A DNA stretch of 64,000 nucleotides from HLUCCA09 sp038745585 (GTDB lineage Bacteria > Pseudomonadota > Alphaproteobacteria > Rhodobacterales > Rhodobacteraceae): the NCBI GenBank assembly GCA_038745585.1, contig JBCDLH010000002.1:124001-188000 (forward strand). The letters run 5' to 3'. A program made the translations under genes and the position numbers. Shown here piece by piece: positions 42,076 to 50,376 of the stretch; position 1 is the first letter of the stretch; every line of letters begins with the position of its first letter. The notes beneath the pieces are model-generated. The model did not search any database, had not been told where the DNA came from, and saw nothing but the letters and a program-made list of their open reading frames with translations.

Positions 42076-42180
42076 GCGAGCCACGCGCACCCGCGCGCAA
42101 GCCACGCGCACCCGCGCGCAAGCCACGCGCACCCGCGCGCAAGCCACGCGCACCCGCACGCAAGCCACGCCCAACCGCCC
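42076..42180. repeat. 21-bp tandem array between murB and ftsQ
   Basis: Five 21-base units. The unit begins GCAAGCCACGCGCACCCGCG (plus strand). Units 2 and 3 (42097-42138) are identical and the outer ones diverge. The array occupies the short spacer where relatives carry ddl, ending 18 bases before the ftsQ start. Confidence 0.9.
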
Positions 42181-42417
42181 ACGGCAAGCGCCGCGCGAGA
42201 GCGCGCCCCCATGGGCCATGGCATCAGTAACGGCTGCCCTGCTCGACATGCCCGTCCCGCCTCAAGCCGGAGCGCGCCTGTCCAAGGCGTCCACGGCATC
42301 TGATGGGGCACTGCCCCGCCTCAATTTGAGCCGGCTAGGTCCCGTGTCATCCACGCCCAACGGCCGTGTACAACAGAGAAGGAGGCTGCCCGCCCTCGCT
42401 TTTTGTTTCGTCGCCTG

Positions 42418-43368
42418 TCAGCGCTTGTCTGATCCGCCTTGCGGCGTCGGGGCCGGTTTACCGACCCTCATGATTTCCCAATCTAGCTCTATACCGTGCT
42501 GAGCGTAAACTCTTTTTCTGACCTCTTCGCCCAATCCCTCGAGGTCGGCGGCGGTCGCTTGCCGAGCATTGACGAGGAAGTTGGCGTGCTTTTCCGACAT
42601 CTGCGCCCCGCCGCGCCAGGCGCCCTTCATGCCCGCCTCCTCAATCAGCTTCCAAGCCTTGAGGTCATGCACGTCATCGGCGCGGCCGGTCGAAGAAAAG
42701 CCCGCAGGGTTGCGGAAGGTCGAGCCCGCCGTCCGGTCTTTGGTGGGCTGGGTTGCGTCGCGCTTGGCGAGCTGCGCCGCCATCCGCTCGTGCAGCGTGA
42801 CGGGGTCGCCCCGTTCGGCGTTAAAGGTCGCCTCGATCAGGACCCACCCCGCCGGCAAAGCCGAGCTGCGATAGGCAAGATCGAGGTCGTCTGCTGTCAG
42901 CGTGACCGTCTCGCCCGCACGTGTGACGGCGCGGGCCGTGCGCAGATGATCGGCGACGTAGGTGCCGTAGCAGCCCGCATTCATCCGCACCGCACCGCCG
43001 ATGGAGCCTGGGATCGTGCGCAGAAACGTCAGATCGAGCCCCGCATCTGCCGCGCGCTTGGCCACCTGCGCATCGAGGGCCGCCGCCCCCGCCGTAACTG
43101 TCTCTTCCCCGATCTCGATGGCGTGAAAGGCGCGTCCGAGCCGGATCGTGACGCCCGGCAGGCCGCCATCGCGTACAATGAGATTCGATCCGACACCCAT
43201 CGGAAAGACCGCAACATCGGCTGGAAGCGCGGCGAGAAAAGCGGCCAGATCCTCGACATCGGCAGGCTGAAAGAACCACTCCGCCGGCCCGCCAACGCGC
43301 AGCCACGTAAGCTCGGCCAGCGGCCGCATGGGCGTGAGCCGCCCGCGCGGCGTGGGCATGTCTGCCAT
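42418..43368 (-). CDS. murB: UDP-N-acetylmuramate dehydrogenase MurB
   Basis: A 316-residue FAD enzyme that reduces the enolpyruvyl group to make UDP-MurNAc. FAD-binding motifs include LRVGGPAEWFFQP, PMGVGSNLIVRDGG and IPGSIGGAVRMNAGCYG. The proton-donor serine lies in GSTFRNP, and the C-terminal glutamate region is at EVRKRVYAQHGIELDWEI. The start is ATG 43368 with AGAGGGAA upstream. It is preceded closely by the DUF2484 gene. The spacer to ftsQ is about 360 bases; its left part is the tandem array and the rest shows no gene. Confidence 0.95.
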   Translation of the reverse strand: MADMPTPRGRLTPMRPLAELTWLRVGGPAEWFFQPADVEDLAAFLAALPADVAVFPMGVGSNLIVRDGGLPGVTIRLGRAFHAIEIGEETVTAGAAALDAQVAKRAADAGLDLTFLRTIPGSIGGAVRMNAGCYGTYVADHLRTARAVTRAGETVTLTADDLDLAYRSSALPAGWVLIEATFNAERGDPVTLHERMAAQLAKRDATQPTKDRTAGSTFRNPAGFSSTGRADDVHDLKAWKLIEEAGMKGAWRGGAQMSEKHANFLVNARQATAADLEGLGEEVRKRVYAQHGIELDWEIMRVGKPAPTPQGGSDKR

Positions 43369-43411
43369 CCACGGTTCCCTCTCTGACACCAGCCCGCCGG
43401 CGCCCACCGCC

Positions 43412-43723
43412 CTACTCAGTGCTCGAGGCGGGTTTCTCTTCTTCGCGCTCGTCCGTGGTAGCGCGCTTGGCCGGCGCCCGCCGCCCGCTCGCGCGCAACC
43501 AGCGAACCGCATAGACCACCGGCCAGCGTAGGATCGACGCGCCCGCGCCAAAGCACAAGAGGCCGACCAGCGGCCCGTTCTCGTAGGTCACAAATCCCAG
43601 AAGCGGGATCCCGATGGCAATCAGCACCACGGCCTGTGGCCAATGGCTCCGCTTCGAGGGCAGAAACGCAACGGCGCAGGCGACAATTGCCCAGAGGCAG
43701 GCTAGTGTCAGCGACAACGGCAT
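43412..43723 (-). CDS. DUF2484 family small membrane protein
   Basis: A 103-residue protein with two to three predicted membrane helices (LSLTLACLWAIVACAVAFL, AVVLIAIGIPLLGFVTY, LVGLLCFGAGASIL) and a charged C-terminal tail (about 77-103). It matches the DUF2484 family, found in Rhodobacterales in exactly this position between murC and murB. Function unknown; conservation within a cell-wall operon suggests a supporting role in envelope synthesis. The start is ATG 43723, 39 bases after murC. Confidence 0.85.
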   Translation of the reverse strand: MPLSLTLACLWAIVACAVAFLPSKRSHWPQAVVLIAIGIPLLGFVTYENGPLVGLLCFGAGASILRWPVVYAVRWLRASGRRAPAKRATTDEREEEKPASSTE

Positions 43724-43762
43724 CGCACTCTCCCGCGTTTGCGCGGACGAAGGCGTCCGCGT

Positions 43763-45220
43763 TCAGCCATCCTGCGCCTCAGCCGTCAGACGTTCAGGCA
43801 AGCGCCCCGCCCAGGTGCTGATCGTGCCCGCCCCAAGGCAGACGACCATGTCGCCGGGCTGCGTCTGCTCGCGGACCAGCCGTTCGAGATCGTCCTCGTC
43901 ATGGATCGCGCGGGCATGCCGGTGCCCATGGCGGATCAGACCGGCCACAAGATCGTCGCGGCTCGCCCCCTCGATCGGCGCTTCCCCCGCCGCAAAGACA
44001 TCCGCAATGGCAACCACGTCGGCCTCGTTAAAGCAGTTGCAAAAGTCATCAAAGAGCGAGGACAGCCGCGTGTAGCGGTGCGGCTGGTGCACGGCGATGA
44101 CGCGCCCTGGCACGCCATGCGCCCCCAGCTCGGGCCCGACCGCTTGCCGCGCCGCCTTCAACACCGCCGCAATCTCGACGGGGTGGTGCCCGTAATCGTC
44201 GATAATAGTCACACCGTTCACTTCGCCCACTTTCGTGAAACGCCTGTTAACCCCGCCGAACTTTGCAAGCGCTGCGCGGATTTCGGCCCGCTTGATGCCA
44301 AGATGCCGGGCGACGGCGATGGCGGCGAGCGCGTTGGAGACGTTGTGATCCCCGGGCATTGGCAACGTGCAGCCCTCGATCAGCGCACCCTCGGCCTGGA
44401 GCGCCACATCGAACTGCGCCACGCCCTTGTCATAGCGCAGGTTCACCGCGCGCACATCGGCCTGGGCGTTGAACCCAAAGGTCAGCACCCGCCGGTCGGT
44501 GATCCGGCCGACCAGCGCCTGCACCTCGGGGTGGTCGGTACAGCAGACGGCGAGGCCGTAAAACGGGATGTTGGAGACGAAGTCGTCAAAGCCCTGGCGC
44601 AGGTTTTCGATCGTGCCCCAATGCTCCATGTGTTCGGGGTCGATGTTGGTCACAATGGCGATGGTCGCCGGCAGCCGGTTGAACGTGCCATCGCTCTCAT
44701 CGGCCTCGACCACCATCCACTCGCCCTGGCCCGCGCGCGCGTTCGAGCCATAGGCATGGATGATCCCGCCGTTGATCACGGTTGGGTCTGCGCCGCCCGC
44801 ATCGAGGAGGGTCGCGACCATCGTCGTGGTCGTCGTCTTGCCGTGTGTTCCGGCCACGGCGACATTCGACTTGAGGCGCATGAGCTCGGCCAGCATCTCG
44901 GCCCGGCGCACAACCGGCAGGCCCTGCGCCCGTGCGGCGTCGAGTTCGGCATTGCCCGGCTTAATCGCCGACGAGATGACGACGACCTCTGCACCCTGCA
45001 GGTTTTCCGCCGACTGGCCGAGAAAGACGCGCGCGCCCAGCGCCTCCAGCCGCGCCGTGATCTTTGAGGCTTTAAGGTCCGAGCCCTGGACGCTGTAGCC
45101 GTGGTTCAGCAGCACCTCAGCGATGCCCGACATCCCGATCCCACCGACACCCACGAAATGGATCGGCCCCACATCCTGGGGCAGTTTCGTTGCCGGGTTC
45201 ATCATCGCGCTGCCGTCCAT
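43763..45220 (-). CDS. murC: UDP-N-acetylmuramate--L-alanine ligase MurC
   Basis: A 485-residue ATP-dependent ligase that adds the first amino acid of the peptidoglycan stem peptide. The UDP-binding Rossmann segment is HFVGVGGIGMSGIAEVL. The ATP loop is GTHGKTTT (124-131), followed by VVEADESDGTF. The C-terminal domain shows DDYGHHPVEIAA and HQPHRYTR. The ATG at 45220 lies 6 bases after the murG stop; ATG 45202 would give the more typical N-terminus (MNPATKLPQ). Confidence 0.95.
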   Translation of the reverse strand: MDGSAMMNPATKLPQDVGPIHFVGVGGIGMSGIAEVLLNHGYSVQGSDLKASKITARLEALGARVFLGQSAENLQGAEVVVISSAIKPGNAELDAARAQGLPVVRRAEMLAELMRLKSNVAVAGTHGKTTTTTMVATLLDAGGADPTVINGGIIHAYGSNARAGQGEWMVVEADESDGTFNRLPATIAIVTNIDPEHMEHWGTIENLRQGFDDFVSNIPFYGLAVCCTDHPEVQALVGRITDRRVLTFGFNAQADVRAVNLRYDKGVAQFDVALQAEGALIEGCTLPMPGDHNVSNALAAIAVARHLGIKRAEIRAALAKFGGVNRRFTKVGEVNGVTIIDDYGHHPVEIAAVLKAARQAVGPELGAHGVPGRVIAVHQPHRYTRLSSLFDDFCNCFNEADVVAIADVFAAGEAPIEGASRDDLVAGLIRHGHRHARAIHDEDDLERLVREQTQPGDMVVCLGAGTISTWAGRLPERLTAEAQDG

Positions 45221-45226
45221 AAAGCT

Positions 45227-46348
45227 CTATCCGATCATCTGTTGCGTCGTTGCGGGCGGCCTGCCCTCGGCCAGGTCTTCGGCAAGCGCCACGAGGCGCT
45301 CGGTCGCATCCGGCCGGCCCACGCCCAGCGCGTTGGCCGCCATGCGGCGCGCGGCCTCGGGCTGCTCGAGGATCGCGGCGATATGCGCTGTCAGCGTCTC
45401 GGGCGCAAGCTGGCTTTCGGGGATCACGACGGCCGCCTCTGCCCGGGCGAGCCCGCTTGCATTGGCGCTCTGTTCATCGCGGAGCGCGGAGGCGAGCGGC
45501 ACGAGGATCGACGGCCGCCCGATGGTTGAGATGTCGGCAACCGATGACGCGCCTGCCCGGCTGATCACAAGCTGCGCCTCGCTCAAGCGGCGCGGAATGT
45601 CGGCAAAGAACGGTGCGACCTCTGCGGCCACCCCGTGCTCGGCATAATAGGCCGCAACGCGCGCCTCGTCCTCCTTGCGCGCCTGGTGGGCAACGCGCAG
45701 GCGCCCGACCACTGCTAGCGGCAAAGCGGCAATGGCCGGCGGCACCACGTCCGACAGGATCCGAGCCCCTTGGCTGCCGCCGATCACGACGAGCGACATC
45801 GGGTAATCGCCGGGGGGAATGTAGGCCGCCCCCGCCCGCTCCAGCACTGCCCCGCGCACCGGGTTGCCGGTGTAGATGCCACAAACGCCCTCGGGCAGCG
45901 CCGTTGGCCATGTCCCACAGGCCACCGCGGCGACGCGCTTTGCAAAGACCTGGTTCACCCGGCCCAACACTCCGTTCTGCTCGTGGATCAGCCTTGGCAG
46001 ACGCAAAAGCCACGCCGCCGCCATCGCGGGGATCGCCGGATAACCGCCGAAGCCGACGACGAGCGCGGGCTTTTCGCGCAGCATCGAAAGGGTCGCGCCC
46101 ACGACCCCGCCCGCGAGCCGAAATGGAACGAGTGCCTTTGCCAGAAGGCCGCCCCGCGCAAATGTCGCCGAGGCGACGCGCTCGATCCGCACCGCTTTCG
46201 GAAACCCGCCCGCATAGCGCGCGCCCCGCGCATCCGTTGACAGAACGACCCGCCAGCCGCGTTCCAGCAAGCCCTCGGCGAGCGCCTGGGCAGGGAACAT
46301 ATGCCCGCCCGTCCCGCCCGCTGCGATGATGCAAAGCCGTCCACTCAC
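45227..46348 (-). CDS. murG: UDP-GlcNAc transferase MurG
   Basis: A 373-residue GT28 enzyme that converts lipid I to lipid II on the cytoplasmic face of the membrane. The N-terminal lipid-side loop is GGTGGH (11-16). Further motifs are FGGYPAIPAM, LIHEQNGVLGRVN and the donor-side loop VIGGSQGARILSD. A second GT-B domain includes ISRAGASSVAD. The start is GTG 46348 (M-SGRLCIIAAGGTGGH); a further GTG six codons upstream is possible. It is between ftsW and murC in the usual order. Confidence 0.94.
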   Translation of the reverse strand: MSGRLCIIAAGGTGGHMFPAQALAEGLLERGWRVVLSTDARGARYAGGFPKAVRIERVASATFARGGLLAKALVPFRLAGGVVGATLSMLREKPALVVGFGGYPAIPAMAAAWLLRLPRLIHEQNGVLGRVNQVFAKRVAAVACGTWPTALPEGVCGIYTGNPVRGAVLERAGAAYIPPGDYPMSLVVIGGSQGARILSDVVPPAIAALPLAVVGRLRVAHQARKEDEARVAAYYAEHGVAAEVAPFFADIPRRLSEAQLVISRAGASSVADISTIGRPSILVPLASALRDEQSANASGLARAEAAVVIPESQLAPETLTAHIAAILEQPEAARRMAANALGVGRPDATERLVALAEDLAEGRPPATTQQMIG

Positions 46349-46382
46349 AGCAAAGGCCCCGAGCACACGCGGCCCCGCCCCT

Positions 46383-46412
46383 GTCTTCTTTGGGCCAGCA
46401 AATATCCTCCCC
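46383..46412 (-). repeat. GGGAGTATTT-related gene-end element, copy 3 (after ftsW)
   Basis: On the minus strand, the spacer after the ftsW stop reads GGGGAGGATATTTGCTGGCC and continues CAAAGAAGAC. It resembles the elements after bamD and gatB (GGGAGTATTT...CCAAG) but with changed bases, as if an older or variant copy. Confidence 0.5.
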
Positions 46413-46450
46413 GAAGGGCCGATCCGCCATCTGCGCCAGACAGAGCCATC

Positions 46451-47623
46451 TCAGCGCCCCCGCCCGGCGCGGCCAAAGAGATCTGCCATCGCGCCTTGGG
46501 GCCGCGCCCGCGTCAGCGCCAAAAGCGCGCCGAGCGCGATGCCCCCCGCAATGAGCGAAGACCCACCGTAACTGACAAACGGCAGCGTCATGCCCTTGGC
46601 CGGCAGAAGCCGCACCGCGACGCCCATATTGATCATGGCCTGGGCCGCGAACATGCAGGCCAGGCCTGCGCCCGCGAGCCGGATGAACGGGTCGCGCTCT
46701 CGCATCAGCCGCCAGAGCGCGCGCACGACGATCGTCGCGTAAAGCGCTATGATGAGGGCCACGAGCACGAGCCCGTATTCCTCGGCCGCCACGGCGATGA
46801 TGAAGTCGGTATGCGCATCCGGAAGCGACCACTTCACCTGGCCCTCGCCGACGCCCACGCCGAAATAGCCGCCCTCGCGGATCGCATTGGTGGCAAAACC
46901 GAGCTGGGTCCTTGGGTCGAGATCGGGCGCGAGAAACCCGTCGATCCGCCGCGCGAAATGCTCCGAGCTCGAATACGCAAGGAGGCCCGCGCCGACCGCA
47001 GCGGCAGCGAGCCCCACCAGAAGGACAATCGACGCGCCCGCAATGAAATACATCACCCCCCAGGCAAAGAGGACAAGTGCGGCTTGGCCGAAATCGGGTT
47101 GAATGGCCAGAAGGGCGGCCACGATCAGCGCCACGCCAAGCGACATCGTCCGCCCCGGCGGACCGGTCACGTCATGGGCGGCCGCCATCATCCAGGCCAC
47201 GAGGATCACAAAGCAGGGCTTGAGGAATTCCGAGGGCTGCAGGCTCGCAAAGCCCAGCGAATACCACCGCACCGCGCCCTTGCCGAAATCGGTCCCAAGA
47301 ACCGGCAAAAGCGCGAGCGCCACAAGACCCGCGCCGAAGCCGAGCACACCGAGGCGGCGCACCAGTGCCGGCGACATCATCGAGACGACAAGCATGACCA
47401 GAAGCGCCATCGCCCCGAAGACGGCTTGCCGCTCGACATAGTGAAATTGGGGAAGCCCGTTGCGCTCGGCCAGCGGCACCGAGGCCGCCATGCCAAGGAG
47501 GAGGCCGATGCCGAACAACATAAAGACGCAGGCAATCGACCACTTGTCGACGCTGCGCCACCACCGGGGAAGGACCGGGTCCCCCGCCTGAAGGGGCGCC
47601 GTTCCATGGACCATCTCCGTCAT
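46451..47623 (-). CDS. ftsW: Peptidoglycan glycosyltransferase FtsW
   Basis: A 390-residue SEDS-family polymerase of septal peptidoglycan with about ten membrane helices. Conserved pieces include KGAVRWYSLGFASLQPSEFL, AIQPDFGQAALV, the loop DAHTDFIIAVAAEEYGL and the C-terminal LPFVSYGGSSL. The start is ATG 47623 (MTEMVHGTAPL), an N-terminus typical of Rhodobacterales FtsW; an upstream ATG at 47656 lacks family support. It heads the division cluster present in the window; murD and earlier mur genes are not present. Confidence 0.94.
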   Translation of the reverse strand: MTEMVHGTAPLQAGDPVLPRWWRSVDKWSIACVFMLFGIGLLLGMAASVPLAERNGLPQFHYVERQAVFGAMALLVMLVVSMMSPALVRRLGVLGFGAGLVALALLPVLGTDFGKGAVRWYSLGFASLQPSEFLKPCFVILVAWMMAAAHDVTGPPGRTMSLGVALIVAALLAIQPDFGQAALVLFAWGVMYFIAGASIVLLVGLAAAAVGAGLLAYSSSEHFARRIDGFLAPDLDPRTQLGFATNAIREGGYFGVGVGEGQVKWSLPDAHTDFIIAVAAEEYGLVLVALIIALYATIVVRALWRLMRERDPFIRLAGAGLACMFAAQAMINMGVAVRLLPAKGMTLPFVSYGGSSLIAGGIALGALLALTRARPQGAMADLFGRAGRGR

Positions 47624-47851
47624 GGAGTGTTGCCCAACTTTGCCTGTTTCTGCCATGCGCGCCGCGTTGGGCGCTATCCTGTCGCGGGCCTGTCTCGACC
47701 CCTTTGAATAAGATAACCGGACAATCCGGCCATGGCTACTGGAATTGTGCGCAGGCTGACCGGTGCGTCGGGCGCCCCGAGCTTTGGCATCTTGCCTGCC
47801 ATTCTCGCCGACACTCCAACGGTCGCAGCCGGCGTTGCGCGCCTGCGCCCA

Positions 47852-48478
47852 TCACGCCTCCCTGCGCACAACCGTCCACCGGCGCGGGCCCGGCAGGCGG
47901 TGGAGCGCGCGGGCGTCGCCGCGCATCGGCTCGGAGACCTCAAACCCCGCCTCGGCGGCGCCACGGGCCAAAAAGGCCACGATCTCTTCAGCGCGGGCGC
48001 CCGTGGCGCGCACCGGAAACATCAGCCCCGGCGCATCGCCGAGGCCCGCCTCGGCCTTTGCTGTGAGATAGGCCGCAGGCGTAACCGGATCCTCGGATGC
48101 GCCTCCTGCGCCGTCGTCTGTCGCTGCCGCGCGTTCGAGCGTCATGTGCGCGGGGCCCATCGAAGAGGGGCGATAGGTGATCGCGGCGATCTCTTCCCAG
48201 GCCAGAGCCACCTGCAATCGCCGCCCTTCGACACAAAGGCCGTCCTTGGTCAAAACAAGCGCGGTGCGTTCAAACGGCGGCTGCCGCCAGAGCCAGAGCG
48301 CCAGTGCTCCTGCCGGCAGCGCGACCGAAAGGGGCAGACCCGTCTCCTGCCAGCCAAACCCAAGCCGCCACGTCGCCTCGATCGCGCCCGCACCAAAGGC
48401 CAATGCCACGGCCGCAGGGATTGACACCCAACCCCAGTTGCGCGCGGTTGTCGGACCAAGGCGCCGGGCGGCGCTCAT
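47852..48478 (-). CDS. Predicted membrane protein of unknown function, coupled to nadE
   Basis: A 208-residue protein. Two membrane helices lie near the N-terminus (about 17-35, VSIPAAVALAFGAGAIEAT, and 48-62, LPLSVALPAGALALWLW). A soluble region follows whose beginning looks like a small PH-like or bacterial-PH fold (ERTALVLTKDGLCVEGRRL, LAWEEIAAITYRP). I do not recognise a named family. ATG 48478 overlaps the nadE stop (ATGA), so it is translated with nadE. A functional link to NAD synthesis is not implied by that alone. Confidence 0.7.
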   Translation of the reverse strand: MSAARRLGPTTARNWGWVSIPAAVALAFGAGAIEATWRLGFGWQETGLPLSVALPAGALALWLWRQPPFERTALVLTKDGLCVEGRRLQVALAWEEIAAITYRPSSMGPAHMTLERAAATDDGAGGASEDPVTPAAYLTAKAEAGLGDAPGLMFPVRATGARAEEIVAFLARGAAEAGFEVSEPMRGDARALHRLPGPRRWTVVRREA

Positions 48479-50151
48479 TCGGCGGCGTTGGCCGCTCCGC
48501 TCGGGTCGCGCCAGCGATTGACGATCGGATACCGCCGGTCGAGCCAAAAGGCGCGTCGCGTGAGGCGAGCGCCGGGGGCGGATTGATAGCGCTTGTACTC
48601 GCTGATGTAGATCAGATGCTCGACCCGCTGCACCGTCTCTCGGTCATAGCCCGCAGCGATCACCTCGACGACGGATTGTTCGTCGTCAATAAGCCGCTCC
48701 AGGATCGCATCAAGCACATCATAGGGCGGCAAGCTATCCTCGTCTTTCTGATCGGCCCGGAGCTCTGCCGAGGGCGCCTTGTCGATCACGCGCGGGGGGA
48801 TGACCTCACCCGCCGGGCCCCTCATCCAGGAGCGATGTTCGCGGTTGCGCCAGCGGCAGGTCTCGAAGACGCGGGTCTTGTAGAGATCTTTGATCGGGTT
48901 GTAGCCGCCTGACATGTCGCCATAGATCGTGGCATAGCCGACGGCGACCTCAGACTTGTTTCCGGTCGTCAGCAGCATCTCGCCAAACTTGTTCGAGAGC
49001 GCCATCAGCAAGAGCCCGCGCAGGCGCGACTGAATGTTTTCTTCCGCGATCCCGCTATTTGTCCCGAGAAAGAGCGGCTGCAGCGTCGAGGACACAGCAT
49101 CGCGTGCCGCGCCGATGGGGACCTCATCGAGGCGGCAGCCGAGCCGCTCGGCGACGCCCGCGGCATCTTCGAGCGAATGGGCGGACGTGTATTCGGAGGG
49201 CAGCATCACGCAGCGGACGTTCTCTGGCCCGACGGCGTCGGCGGCAATGACGGCGACGAGCGCGCTGTCGACTCCGCCTGAGAGCCCGAGCAGCACCTTT
49301 TCAAAGCCCGACTTGCGCAGGTAATCGCGCAGCGCCTCGACCATCACGCGATAGTCCTGCTCCCATGCATCAGGGTAATGCGCGACCGCGCCTGGCACCG
49401 CCTCCCATCCCTCGGCACCGTTGACGAAATCGACATGGGCGATGGCTTCCTCCATCACCGGGAGCTGGCGCACGAGCTTGGCATGGGGGTTCAGCACAAA
49501 CGACGCGCCGTCAAACATCTGGTCGTCCTGTCCGCCGACAAGGTTGAGATAGACAAGCGGCAGCCCCGTCTCCACCACGCGCGAGACCATGTGGCCCATC
49601 CGGATATCGCGCTTGCCGCGAAAATAGGGCGAGCCATTGGGTACGATCAGGATCTCGGCCCCTGTTTCGGCCTGGGTCTCGGCCACATCCGCGTGCCAGG
49701 CATCCTCGCAGATCGGCGTGCCGATCCGGACGGGGCCGATCGTGTAGGGGCCGTGGATCGGACCCGCCTCGAACATCCGCTTTTCGTCGAAGACGTTGAA
49801 GTTCGGCAAATGGTGCTTGGAGATGCGCGCCTGCACGCCTCCGTCTTTGAGGATGCAATAGACGTTGTAGATCGCACCGCCTTCGGCATGGGGCAGGCCG
49901 ATGCCGAGCGCCGGGCCATCTGCGCAATCCTCGGCCAGTCGCGACAGGTGCCGCGCGCAATCGGCGACAAAGGCGGGCTTCATCACCAAGTCCTGCGCCT
50001 GATACCCGGAAAGGAACATCTCGGGCAGGACCACCATGTCGGCCCCGGCCTCCCGACCGGCCTCCCACGCTTCGCGCGCCTGTGCCGCGTTTTCGGCGAG
50101 CGCGCCGACAGTCGGGTTCAGCTGCGCCAGGGTCAGACGAAAACGGTCCAT
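48475..50151 (-). CDS. nadE: Glutamine-dependent NAD+ synthetase
   Basis: A 558-residue two-domain enzyme that makes NAD+ from nicotinate adenine dinucleotide, ATP and glutamine. The N-terminal nitrilase-type glutaminase has the triad E44 (VLPEMF), K112 (ISKHHLPN) and C148 (PICEDAW). The C-terminal synthetase has the ATP-pyrophosphatase loop SGGVDS (291-296) and LLTTGNKSEVAVGYATIYGD. All catalytic residues are present. The start is ATG 50151. It overlaps the small membrane protein gene by four bases. Confidence 0.95.
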   Translation of the reverse strand: MDRFRLTLAQLNPTVGALAENAAQAREAWEAGREAGADMVVLPEMFLSGYQAQDLVMKPAFVADCARHLSRLAEDCADGPALGIGLPHAEGGAIYNVYCILKDGGVQARISKHHLPNFNVFDEKRMFEAGPIHGPYTIGPVRIGTPICEDAWHADVAETQAETGAEILIVPNGSPYFRGKRDIRMGHMVSRVVETGLPLVYLNLVGGQDDQMFDGASFVLNPHAKLVRQLPVMEEAIAHVDFVNGAEGWEAVPGAVAHYPDAWEQDYRVMVEALRDYLRKSGFEKVLLGLSGGVDSALVAVIAADAVGPENVRCVMLPSEYTSAHSLEDAAGVAERLGCRLDEVPIGAARDAVSSTLQPLFLGTNSGIAEENIQSRLRGLLLMALSNKFGEMLLTTGNKSEVAVGYATIYGDMSGGYNPIKDLYKTRVFETCRWRNREHRSWMRGPAGEVIPPRVIDKAPSAELRADQKDEDSLPPYDVLDAILERLIDDEQSVVEVIAAGYDRETVQRVEHLIYISEYKRYQSAPGARLTRRAFWLDRRYPIVNRWRDPSGAANAAE

Positions 50152-50376
50152 CTTTGGCGGCTCCGCAAATCCCGAGTGGTGTTGCGCCCTTTTAGCAGCT
50201 TGCGGCTCGAAAGGAAGCGGCGGCGAAAAAGCGTTGCTCGCCTACGCGGCGGCACGTAGTTTGCCCACGACACGGATCAACGCGCTGAGCCGCGTCCCGC
50301 GCCTTCAAACCTATACGGTCGCCTCCCAGCCGGCTGGGCGGCCCTCCCGTTCCGGCTCTGAACCACGAGGCTCCAG

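Noticed and set aside
42076..42180. CRISPR array
   Set aside because: Units are directly adjacent without unique spacers and no cas genes are near; the same holds for the arrays at 56985 and 58088.
42059..42187. 43-residue N-terminal extension of FtsQ made of GLRAGAR repeats
   Set aside because: The GTG at 42058 has a good ribosome site and gives the normal FtsQ length; the extension is read through the tandem array.
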